23,642 nt of DNA from positions 1 to 23,642 of the forward strand of contig CAZDQL010000101.1 of assembly GCA_964507325.1 (NCBI GenBank). The letters are read 5' to 3'. Below the pieces are notes generated by a model. That model did no database searches and was not told where the DNA came from. It saw only the letters and a list, made by a program, of their open reading frames with translations. This document shows positions 14,327 to 21,549 of the stretch, one piece after another (position 1 is the first letter of the stretch; each line of letters starts with the position of its first letter). This DNA comes from CAZDQL01 sp964507325 (lineage in GTDB: Bacteria; Planctomycetota; UBA1135; GCA-002686595). A program made the translations under genes and the position numbers.

Positions 14327-14624
14327 CCATGGACCGCGTGGTTCCTCCCGGTCTCCGTCCGGGACGCGGGGGAGTCGTGGTCGGAGCGTCCCCGCCGCCG
14401 GAAGCGGGGTGCGCCCTGGCCCCGTCGCGGGACGGTCCGCCCGCCAACCCGATGGGCTGGGCCGCTGCGCCGCTTCGTGGGGATCCGGGGCCCGGGCCGG
14501 CTAGGGCCAGGCCCCTGTTCACCTCGCATCCGTGCTCCCGCTTCCCGTGGGGGCAAGAACTTCGGAGAGGGTGTGTCGGGTCGTGGGCGCATCCTCGGAT
14601 CGGGAAGCGCGGCGCTCCCGAGCG
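14327..14624. other. Non-coding stretch with several GC hairpins
   Basis: With the preceding promoter and hairpin this is the only gap over 300 bases (14193-14624). I see no convincing gene on either strand. It holds imperfect inverted repeats, for example GGGGCC...GGCCCC around 14480-14515 and TCGGGA-AGC/GCTCCCGA at 14600-14621, just past the stop of the permease-CPBP gene. Such hairpins arise easily by chance in DNA this GC-rich; one may end the operon transcript. Confidence 0.35.
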
Positions 14625-16646
14625 TCAGCTCTTGCGCCGGCTCTCCGCGAAGAAGAGCGCCAATCCGATGGGGGCCAGCCACGGCGTGTAGGCCCACCAC
14701 GACGCCTCCGCGAACTCCAGTCGCCCCATCGCCCCCAGGACGGTCAGGGCGTTGTAGGCGGCGTGGGCCACCACCGCCGGCCAGAGGCTGCGCGCCCTCA
14801 GGGTCAACGCCCCCAGGACCAGGCCCAGGAGGAAGGTGGGCAGCAGGCGGTACACCGACAGGTGCATCGCGGCGAAGAAGAGCGCCTGCCAGGCGATCGC
14901 CGGCAGGGGCTTCAGGTCGCGCCTGAGGCTCGAGAGGAGCGCTCCCCGGAAGAGGAGCTCCTCGCACACCCCGGGGGAGATCGCCATCAGGAAGACCACC
15001 AGGAGCGTGCTCCAGCTCTCGATCGTGGCCGCGAGCGCCTCCCCCCCGGCTCCGCTCGGCATCGGCAGGAGCTCCATCTGCATGGGCAAGAGGCCCTGTG
15101 TCACCGCCCAGACCGCGGCGGGGACGCAGAGGAGAGCCCCGATCACGTGCAGGATGGCCGGGCGGCGCAGGCCGAGCTCCCCGGGGAGCTCCCCCCCGCC
15201 CCGGTGCCGGGCGCGGCCCGCGGCCCCCAAGGCCAGGAGGGGTACCAGGACCCAGAGGGTCAAGAGCAGTCCCCACTTCAGGTCCCACGCCTGGAGCCGC
15301 GTCCCCACGACGTACATCGCGAGCACGCTCACGAACCCCCAGCGCCGGGCGTGGGCGGCGGACGCTCGCCGCAGGCCCTGCTCCGCCTCGGTGGAGGCGG
15401 CCGACAGCACCCGCTCGGCGTCCAGGATCACCCCCAGCCGCGACAGGAGCAGACCCGCCCACAGCGCGTGGGAGAGGGTCATCACCACCGCCGCCACCGC
15501 GGTCAGGTTCCCCGCCAGGGCGTCTCGGAAGCAGAGGGCCGGCCCGGTGAAGGGCACGGCGGCGAGCAGGGGACTGGTCTCCAGCCCCGGCTGCATGGCG
15601 ATCACCGTCGGCAGGGCGGTGACGATCATCACCGGCAAGAGGGTCTGCTGCCCTTCGCGGAAGGTGCGCGCGCGACCGCACACCAGGCACAGGAGGGCGC
15701 AGAGCAGCACGCACCCCGGCAGGTACACCAATCCCGCCGCCAAGCGACCGAGCCCGATCCCCGCCACGCTCGACCCGTCCATCCCGGGGAACTCGCCGAG
15801 CCCCGCGGCGACGGTGCCCAGCAGGCTCGCCAGGTTGGCGGCCAAGGTCACCATCCCCGCCACCATCACCGCCAGGAACTTGCCGCGCACGATCGCCGCG
15901 CTGGGGGTGGGTTGGACGAGCAGGGTCTCGAGGGTCTGGGACTCGCGCTCCCCGGCGAAGACCGCCAACGCCGCGTAGGAGCCGCCGGAGAGGAGCACCA
16001 GCAGGGAGAGCAGGGGCAGCAGGCGGCCGATCTTGGCGCCCCCCGCGTCCGCCGCGCTGGCCACGTCGATCGCCTCCAGGTCCAGACCGCCGGCGGGGTC
16101 GCTCCCCAGCAGCTCGTCGCGGCGCGCCTCGGCCAGGGCGTGACGCAGCTCGCCGAGGGCCGCCGCGGCGCGATCCGCCGCCTCGCGCGCGTCGTCGTCC
16201 TTGACCTGGAAGTAGACCCGGAAGAGGGTGCGCGTCGCCTCCGCGGCGTGGGGCACGGCGGTCACCACGGCGTGCGCCCCCCCCAGCTCGCGCAGGATCG
16301 CGCGCCGTCGCGCCTGGGCGACCGCGAGCTCGAGCTCCAGGGCCTCCCCCTCCTCGAAGGCCACCAGCTCGTCGGCGTCCACGTCGATCAAGGTGATCGG
16401 CGTGCGCTGGGCGAGCCGCGCGCGGGCGTCCTCGGCGACCTCGCCGTCGGCGCGCGAGAGGTCGAGGGCCAGGTTCACCTCGCGGGCGGCGAGGATCTCG
16501 CGCGAGCTCTCCTTGATCTCCGTCTGACTCCAGAAGAAGAGCGGGTAGAGCAGCGCCGGTAGCACCACCGCCGCCACCAGGGCGCGCCGGTCGCGCAGGA
16601 GCTGGCGCAGCTCGACCTTCAGGACGGTCCAGAGGATGCTCCTCAC
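14625..16646 (-). CDS. ABC-2 permease fused to a CPBP (Abi) intramembrane protease domain
   Basis: A 673-residue inner-membrane protein with two parts. The N-terminal about 420 residues look like a NatB/ABC-2 permease: an initial helix (VAAVVLPALLYPLFFW), a long soluble loop (about 40-215), then FAGERESQTLETLLVQPTPS, the coupling sequence seen in NatB-type permeases, and further helices. The C-terminal part (about 500-673) carries CPBP motifs: ISPGVCEELLFRGALL (EExxxR), FFAAMHLSVYR (FxxxH) and VVAHAAYNAL (HxxxN). The catalytic glutamates and histidines appear intact. The GTG start overlaps the ATPase stop as GTGA. It is the last gene of the operon. It may export a substrate and cleave a membrane peptide, or the protease domain may be regulatory; the substrate is unknown. 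Confidence 0.85.
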   Translation of the reverse strand: MRSILWTVLKVELRQLLRDRRALVAAVVLPALLYPLFFWSQTEIKESSREILAAREVNLALDLSRADGEVAEDARARLAQRTPITLIDVDADELVAFEEGEALELELAVAQARRRAILRELGGAHAVVTAVPHAAEATRTLFRVYFQVKDDDAREAADRAAAALGELRHALAEARRDELLGSDPAGGLDLEAIDVASAADAGGAKIGRLLPLLSLLVLLSGGSYAALAVFAGERESQTLETLLVQPTPSAAIVRGKFLAVMVAGMVTLAANLASLLGTVAAGLGEFPGMDGSSVAGIGLGRLAAGLVYLPGCVLLCALLCLVCGRARTFREGQQTLLPVMIVTALPTVIAMQPGLETSPLLAAVPFTGPALCFRDALAGNLTAVAAVVMTLSHALWAGLLLSRLGVILDAERVLSAASTEAEQGLRRASAAHARRWGFVSVLAMYVVGTRLQAWDLKWGLLLTLWVLVPLLALGAAGRARHRGGGELPGELGLRRPAILHVIGALLCVPAAVWAVTQGLLPMQMELLPMPSGAGGEALAATIESWSTLLVVFLMAISPGVCEELLFRGALLSSLRRDLKPLPAIAWQALFFAAMHLSVYRLLPTFLLGLVLGALTLRARSLWPAVVAHAAYNALTVLGAMGRLEFAEASWWAYTPWLAPIGLALFFAESRRKS

Positions 16647-17410
16647 CCGCCCGCCTCACCGACCAGGGTCTTGAAGACGTCCTCCAGCCAGCTGACCCCC
16701 GTGCGCTGGCGCAGCTCCTCGAGGGTCCCGACCGCCAGCACCAGCCCCTGGTGGATGATGCCGATGCGGTCGCAGAGGCGCTCCGCCTCGGAGAGGATGT
16801 GGGTGCTGAAGAGCACGCAGGTCCCCGCCTCGCGCCGCGACTGGATGAAGTCGATCATGTCGCTGGAGGCCAGGATGTCGAGTCCGGTGGTCGGCTCGTC
16901 CAGGATCAGGACCGGCGGGTCGTGCAACACCGCGCGGGCGATCGAAACGCGCTGGCGCTGGCCGGTGGAGAGTCCCTCGCAGCGGCCGCTCTGGAAGGGG
17001 CGGATGTCGAAGATGTCCAGCAGCTCCTCGACCCGGCGCGCCAGCTGCGCCTCCTGCAAGCCGTGCAGGCTCCCGAAGTACTCGAGGATCTCCCGGGCGG
17101 TCAGGCGCGGATAGAGGCCGGTCGTGCCGGACAGGAATCCGATGCGCCGGCGCACCTCCAGCGGATTCTCGTTCACGTCCACCCCGTCGATGGCCGCGCT
17201 CCCGGAGGTGGGCGCCAGGATCGTCGCCAGCATGCGCAGGGTGGTGGTCTTGCCCGCGCCGTTGGGGCCCAGGAGACCGTAGATCTCCCCCTTGTGACAC
17301 TCGAGGTCGATTCCGCGCACCGCCTCGACGGCGCCCCGCTCCGGGTCGCGGAAGGTCTTGCGCAGGTCGCGGGCGAGGATGGCGGGGGGCTCGCTTGTGG
17401 AGTCGTTCAT
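16643..17410 (-). CDS. natA: ABC transporter ATP-binding protein, NatA-like
   Basis: ATPase subunit of an ABC-2 type exporter, 255 residues. All nucleotide-binding motifs are present: Walker A GPNGAGKTTT (about 49-58), Q-loop region, signature LSTGQRQRVSIARA (a variant of LSGGQ), Walker B VLILDEPTTGLD and the switch histidine in FSTHILSEAE. The FLSGTTGLYPRLTAREILEYF segment is typical of NatA/CcmA-type ATPases. The ATG overlaps the stop of the upstream permease by one base (TGATG), and its own stop overlaps the fused permease downstream. One ATPase with two adjacent permeases suggests a heteromeric exporter. NatAB of B. subtilis exports sodium, but that function should not be assumed here. 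Confidence 0.92.
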   Translation of the reverse strand: MNDSTSEPPAILARDLRKTFRDPERGAVEAVRGIDLECHKGEIYGLLGPNGAGKTTTLRMLATILAPTSGSAAIDGVDVNENPLEVRRRIGFLSGTTGLYPRLTAREILEYFGSLHGLQEAQLARRVEELLDIFDIRPFQSGRCEGLSTGQRQRVSIARAVLHDPPVLILDEPTTGLDILASSDMIDFIQSRREAGTCVLFSTHILSEAERLCDRIGIIHQGLVLAVGTLEELRQRTGVSWLEDVFKTLVGEAGG

Positions 17411-18765
17411 CAGTCGGATCCCCCTTCGCCGCGCAGGACGGACAGGAGGCGTTTGACGGGTATCGTGGCACCCGCGAGCAGCACCTCCTCGCGCGAGAGG
17501 AGCCGCACTGCGACGCGGATGGCGATCCAGGCGTAGACGAGGAGCGCCAGCGCCGTGACGGTGTAGGCCAGGTACAGGGGCTCGCCGACCAACATCGCGC
17601 GGAAGGCGAGCACCACGTTGACCACCGGCACGAAGGCCCAGCCGAGGGTCAGCTCGAGCCCGGGCATCACGCCGATCAACGCCGGCAGGATGAAGACCAT
17701 CTGCACCGGTCCGAGCAGGGCCTGACCCTCCTTGAAGGTCGCCGCCAGACCGGCGACCCCGGTCAGGACGGCGCTCACGAAGAAGGCGAAGAGCAGGGCC
17801 AGGGGCGCGGTCGCGAGCAGCGCCAGGACCGGCAGCTCGAAGACCGCCTGGGGCCCCCCGCCTCCGATGTTCAGCATGGAGAGCAGGTGCTCGGCGGAGA
17901 GCGCGATGGCGAGCAGGTTCAGGAAGGTGGCCACCACCGCCGTCGCGCAGACCGCCAGGATCTTGCCCTGGTGCACCGTCGCCCGTGGCACGGGCAGCAG
18001 CAGGGTGGTCTCCGCGGTGCGGCGCTCCTTCTCGCCGGTGGTCAGGTCGACCGCCGGGAAGAAGGACCCCATCACCGCCATGACCACCAGGAGGATCGGC
18101 AAGAGGGAGGAGAGGATCAGGGCGCCCACGTCCCGGCGTGGCGCCACGTTGCAGCGCTGCACCTCGACCGGCTCCAGCCGCCCCGGGTCGACGCCGCGCT
18201 CGCGCGCCGCCGCGCCGCGCAGGCGCGCGGCGAAGGGGGGTAGTCGCTGGGAGATGCGGTCGCGCGCCAGCTCGGAGCGGCTCTTCGAGCTCTGGTAGAA
18301 GAGGCGCGCCCGCGCGCCCTCCTCGATCTCCTGCGCCGAGGGCAGGAAGAGCACCGCGTCGGGGCGCGTCGGCTCGCTCTCCGCCGCGAGCGGGTCTCCC
18401 GCTTCACCGCTGACCCAGGCGCGCGCCGCGGGCTCCGCCAGGGCGCTGGCGTGCTCCTCGACCGCCACCTCGTTCGGGATGGGGGTCCTGGCTGGGCGCC
18501 CACCCTCTCCCTCGGCGCGCGCCTCGAGGGCCGCCACCAGCCCCTCCGGCGGTGCCGCTTCCCGCGCCGCCGCCACGCCCACCGTCACCGCCGTGCGCTC
18601 GCGCTGGCCGCGCACCACCAGGGCGCCCTGGACCATCAACCAGAAGACGACCGGGTAGAGGCAGATCGGCAGGACGAAGGTGTAGATCGCCGTCTGGCGG
18701 TCGCGCAGGCTCGCGACGAGCTCCTTGCGCGCGATCGCCAGGACGGCACCCAGGGACGATTTCAT
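17410..18765 (-). CDS. natB: ABC-2 type permease, NatB-like
   Basis: Inner-membrane permease of 451 residues. An N-terminal amphipathic segment and first helix (ARKELVASLRDRQTAIYTFVLP) precede a large extracytoplasmic loop (about 50-235). A helix (LSSLLPILLVVMAVMGSFF) and the coupling motif TTGEKERRTAETTLLLPVPR follow, then at least four more helices and a basic C-terminus. The GEKERxTxETLL motif is diagnostic for the NatB/ABC-2 group. The start ATG overlaps the M24 peptidase stop as ATGA and its stop overlaps natA as TGATG. It probably forms a complex with the ATPase and with the permease-CPBP fusion encoded downstream. Substrate unknown. Confidence 0.88.
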   Translation of the reverse strand: MKSSLGAVLAIARKELVASLRDRQTAIYTFVLPICLYPVVFWLMVQGALVVRGQRERTAVTVGVAAAREAAPPEGLVAALEARAEGEGGRPARTPIPNEVAVEEHASALAEPAARAWVSGEAGDPLAAESEPTRPDAVLFLPSAQEIEEGARARLFYQSSKSRSELARDRISQRLPPFAARLRGAAARERGVDPGRLEPVEVQRCNVAPRRDVGALILSSLLPILLVVMAVMGSFFPAVDLTTGEKERRTAETTLLLPVPRATVHQGKILAVCATAVVATFLNLLAIALSAEHLLSMLNIGGGGPQAVFELPVLALLATAPLALLFAFFVSAVLTGVAGLAATFKEGQALLGPVQMVFILPALIGVMPGLELTLGWAFVPVVNVVLAFRAMLVGEPLYLAYTVTALALLVYAWIAIRVAVRLLSREEVLLAGATIPVKRLLSVLRGEGGSD

Positions 18766-19979
18766 GCGGGGTGGGGGGATTCGGGGCCCGCCTGCTCGCG
18801 CCCGAAGACGCGCGCGCCGTCGGCCGTGACGGCGACGATGTCCTCGATGCGCAGGCCCAGCTCGCCGGGGAGGTAGACCCCCGGCTCGAGGGAGAAGGTC
18901 ATCCCCTCGGCGACGGGGGAGGGGGAGTGGGGGACCAGGTAGGGAGCCTCGTGCCCGTCGAGGCCGATGCCGTGTCCGAGGCGGTGGCCGCAGGCGGCGT
19001 AGCCGCTCCCGAGGCCCGCCCGCGCGAGCTCCTCCCGCGCGAGAGCGTCGAGCTCACCCGCGGGGCGCCCGGGACGCACTGCGTCGCGAGCGGCGCACTG
19101 GGCGTCGCGCACCGCTCGCCAGAGTCCCCGGTAGCGCTCGCCGGGGCGCCCCCCCTGGACCCAGCTCCGGGTGCAGTCGCTGCAGTAGCCGTGCAGCCGC
19201 GCTCCGGTGTCGATCAGGATCGGAGCCCCGTCGACCAGGACGCGCTCGAGCCCGTCGCCGTGGGGGAAGGCTCCGGCGGGACCGATCAGGACCAGGTGCC
19301 AGACCTCGCCGAGACCCAGCCGCTCCTGGGCGACCGTCAGGCGGTGGCCGATCTCGGTCGAGGTCACCCCCGGCTCGAGGGTGTCGGCGACGGCGAGCAG
19401 CGCCTGCTGGGTCAGCTCCTGGGCGCGGCCGAGCAGCGCCAGCTCGCGCTCCCCCTTGCGGGCGCGCAGCTCGAGCACCGGCTCTCTTCCGAGGAGGACC
19501 CGCTCCGCGCCCCAGAGCTCGGCGAGGCGCTGGGCGAAGGCGTGGCGCATCCACGGATCGACCGCCAGGCGCGAGAGGCCCCGGGCGCGCAGCGCCTCCA
19601 CGAGGACGGCGCAGGGGTCTTCGTGTTCTTGCCAGGTGACGACGCGCTCCCCGTCGGCGCCGGTGAGGAGTCGCGCCCGCTGCTCCTCGAAAGCGGGCAC
19701 CAGCCAGAGGTCCTCGCCGCCGGCGGTGACCACCAGCGCGAAGTAGCGTTCGGAGAGCCCCCACTCCACGCCGGAGAAGTGCCAGAGGGTCGTGCCCGGC
19801 TCGACGACCAGCGCGTCGAGTCCGTCCGCGGCGAGGTGTCGCGCCAGGGCGTCGCGCCGCTGCGCGAACTCCCGGGGGGTGATCGGAGGGACGTCTGCGC
19901 TCCGATCCTCGAGAGGCGCGAAGAGCTCCTCCAGCCGGGCCCGATCGTCGGGGGAGAGGGGGGGGGACGCGGCGGCCAT
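18762..19979 (-). CDS. M24-family metallopeptidase (Xaa-Pro peptidase-like)
   Basis: Predicted cytosolic dinuclear-metal peptidase of 405 residues, likely an Xaa-Pro aminopeptidase or dipeptidase. An N-terminal creatinase-type domain (about 35-170) precedes the pita-bread catalytic domain. The five metal ligands are readable: Asp257 (ILIDTGAR), Asp268 (YCSDCTRSW), His336 (RLGHGIGLDGHEAPYL), Glu365 (SLEPGVYL) and Glu379 (LRIEDIV). The GxGHxxGxxxHE-type block supports M24B. No signal peptide. The ATG at 19979 has no well-spaced RBS (AGGAG lies 18 bases upstream). It is the first gene of a four-gene operon with one- to four-base overlaps, so the peptidase is co-translated with the ABC exporter genes. 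It may degrade peptides linked to that exporter; this is inference. Confidence 0.92.
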   Translation of the reverse strand: MAAASPPLSPDDRARLEELFAPLEDRSADVPPITPREFAQRRDALARHLAADGLDALVVEPGTTLWHFSGVEWGLSERYFALVVTAGGEDLWLVPAFEEQRARLLTGADGERVVTWQEHEDPCAVLVEALRARGLSRLAVDPWMRHAFAQRLAELWGAERVLLGREPVLELRARKGERELALLGRAQELTQQALLAVADTLEPGVTSTEIGHRLTVAQERLGLGEVWHLVLIGPAGAFPHGDGLERVLVDGAPILIDTGARLHGYCSDCTRSWVQGGRPGERYRGLWRAVRDAQCAARDAVRPGRPAGELDALAREELARAGLGSGYAACGHRLGHGIGLDGHEAPYLVPHSPSPVAEGMTFSLEPGVYLPGELGLRIEDIVAVTADGARVFGREQAGPESPHPA

Positions 19980-20077
19980 CGTCGGCGAGCAGGGTAGCTC
20001 CTGGGGCGCGCGAAAAAATGGAAACTCCTAGGGCGGGAGGTTCAAGACGGCACCACGGCGAGACCGATAGGCGGCGT

Positions 20078-20749
20078 GTGGACCCCTTGGACCTGCTCCC
20101 CGACGCCTCCGCCAGGTCGGAAACGATTTCCGGATCGGCGCGCTCGCCGCTGACCAGCGACCACCACGGCTACCGCCAGCCGCCGGTCTCCAGCGCGCCG
20201 CGCCCCGGGCTCGAGCCCACCGAACGGCCCCAGCGCCGGGCGCTGACGGCGGCGACCGCGATCACGGCCGCCGGCAAGCTCCTGGTGGTGCTGCTCCTCG
20301 CTTGGGGCCTGCTCTTCAATCTGTCCGAGGTGCGCGGCAGCTCGATGATGCCGGGCATCCACGACCGCGATCGGATCCTGGTCGACCACGTCAGCTACCT
20401 CTTCACCGAGATCGATCGCGGGGACGTGGTGGTGATGCGCTACCCGCTGGATCCGAGGCTCGACTACGTGAAGCGCGTCGTCGGCCTGCCCGGCGACAGG
20501 ATCGTGATCCGCGGCGGGGAGGTCTTCGTCAACGACGAGCGGCTGGACGAGCCGTACGTGGACGCGGCCACGATCGAGCCGTGGACCGCGATGGAGACCC
20601 GGGTGCGCCCCGGGCACTACTTCGTCCTGGGCGACAACCGCCGTCGATCCTCCGACAGCCGCGAGTTCGGTCAGGTGCCCGCGGAGTACGTGCGCGGCAA
20701 GGTGCGCATGCGCCTCTGGCCGGCGACGCGCATCGGCTTGGTGGACTAG
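20078..20749 (+). CDS. lepB: Signal peptidase I
   Basis: Membrane-bound serine peptidase that cleaves signal peptides of Sec- and Tat-exported proteins. From the GTG at 20078 it has 223 residues with one transmembrane segment (about 65-82, GKLLVVLLLAWGLLF). The catalytic serine is Ser89 in RGSSMMPG and the general base Lys132 in DYVKRVVGLPGD. The box E sequence GHYFVLGDNRRRSSDSREFG is complete. Spacing and size match the short, Gram-positive-like type. An ATG at 20018 would add 20 residues, but those codons have only about half G/C third positions, unlike the rest, and would leave just 38 bases for two divergent promoters. I therefore prefer 20078. Divergent from the M24 gene. It could process the several exported proteins encoded here. 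Confidence 0.92.
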   Translation: MDPLDLLPDASARSETISGSARSPLTSDHHGYRQPPVSSAPRPGLEPTERPQRRALTAATAITAAGKLLVVLLLAWGLLFNLSEVRGSSMMPGIHDRDRILVDHVSYLFTEIDRGDVVVMRYPLDPRLDYVKRVVGLPGDRIVIRGGEVFVNDERLDEPYVDAATIEPWTAMETRVRPGHYFVLGDNRRRSSDSREFGQVPAEYVRGKVRMRLWPATRIGLVD

Positions 20750-20805
20750 GAGCTCATCCCGCCCGACCACCGGGGCGGGGGTGAGACCTCGGGCCGCCTG
20801 TGATA

Positions 20806-20813
20806 GAAGGGGG
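20806..20813 (+). promoter_or_regulatory. Ribosome binding site of the SDR gene
   Basis: AGAAGGGGG-like purine run four bases before the GTG at 20818. It favours this start over the in-frame GTG at 20800, which has no such sequence. Confidence 0.55.
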
Positions 20814-20817
20814 CCCC

Positions 20818-21537
20818 GTGAAGCAGGATTCCGCAAGGCCCGTGGCCCTGGTGACGGGCGCCGCCCGGGGGATCGGGCTGGGCGTCGCCCGCGAGCTCGC
20901 CTACCGGGGCTGGCGCACCCACGTCGTGTATCGGGGGGGCGACCCCCAGGACCTGGAGGAGCGCTTCCCAGCCCGCGTGCACCGCGCGGACGTCCTGGCG
21001 GTCGAGGACTGCCGCCGGCTGGTGCGCGAGGTGCTCGACTACGACGAGCGCCTCGACGCCGTGGTGCACGCGGTGGGGGAGTTCGAGGCCGGGCCCCTGG
21101 AGGGGATGGGGAGGGAGGACTTCGAACGCATGCTGACCAGCAACGCGACCTCCGCCTTCCTCCTGGTGGAGGCCGCGCGCCAGGCGATCCGCTCATCGCG
21201 CGGCTCCTACGTCTTCTTCGGCTGCGCTGGACTGGAGAGCCTGCGCGCTCGCAGCGAGGCCGCGGCGTACACCGCGGCCAAGACGGCGCTGCTCGTCTTC
21301 GCGCGCTCCCTGGCGTTGGAGGAGGCGCCCCACGGAGTGCGCGCCAACATCGTCTCTCCGGGGCTCGTGCCCCACGAGCACGCCTCCGAGGACACCCACG
21401 CCCGCGTGGACGAGGTCCCCTCGGGGCGGCCCGGGACGGTGGAGGACGTGGCCCACACGGTGAGTTGGCTGCTCTCCGCCGAGGCCGGCCACGTGACCGG
21501 GCAGAACCTGGACGTGTCGGGGGGATGGATGCTGTAG
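20818..21537 (+). CDS. Short-chain dehydrogenase/reductase, FabG-like, atypical active site
   Basis: Cytosolic NAD(P)-dependent oxidoreductase of 239 residues, a normal SDR length. The cofactor motif is VTGAARGIG (12-20). The active-site Tyr151 and Lys155 are in YTAAK, and Asn109 in TSNATSA is also present. The C-terminus VTGQNLDVSGGWML is typical of FabG-like reductases. The usual catalytic serine, expected about 13 residues before the tyrosine, is not there: the segment reads VFFGCAGLES, with Gly/Cys in that region. The NNAG block is replaced by VHAVGE. The enzyme may therefore have altered or reduced activity, or a different reaction. The gene follows lepB by 68 bases on the same strand and could share its transcript. 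Substrate unknown. Confidence 0.87.
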   Translation: MKQDSARPVALVTGAARGIGLGVARELAYRGWRTHVVYRGGDPQDLEERFPARVHRADVLAVEDCRRLVREVLDYDERLDAVVHAVGEFEAGPLEGMGREDFERMLTSNATSAFLLVEAARQAIRSSRGSYVFFGCAGLESLRARSEAAAYTAAKTALLVFARSLALEEAPHGVRANIVSPGLVPHEHASEDTHARVDEVPSGRPGTVEDVAHTVSWLLSAEAGHVTGQNLDVSGGWML

Positions 21538-21549
21538 GGGGGGCGGCGC

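Noticed and set aside
14233..16659. Very long open frame (about 808 codons) overlapping the permease-CPBP gene on the same strand
   Set aside because: It is a Pro/Arg/Gly-rich shadow frame caused by high GC. The frame with real transmembrane helices and CPBP motifs is the one annotated at 14625-16646.
17410..18765. Sodium efflux function taken from the NatAB name
   Set aside because: The family resemblance covers many exporters. Nothing in the sequence defines sodium as substrate, and the linked peptidase and CPBP domains argue against assuming it.
20018..20077. ATG at 20018 as the lepB start
   Set aside because: Codon third positions are AT-rich compared with the rest, and the divergent spacing would shrink to 38 bases. 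Kept only as an alternative.
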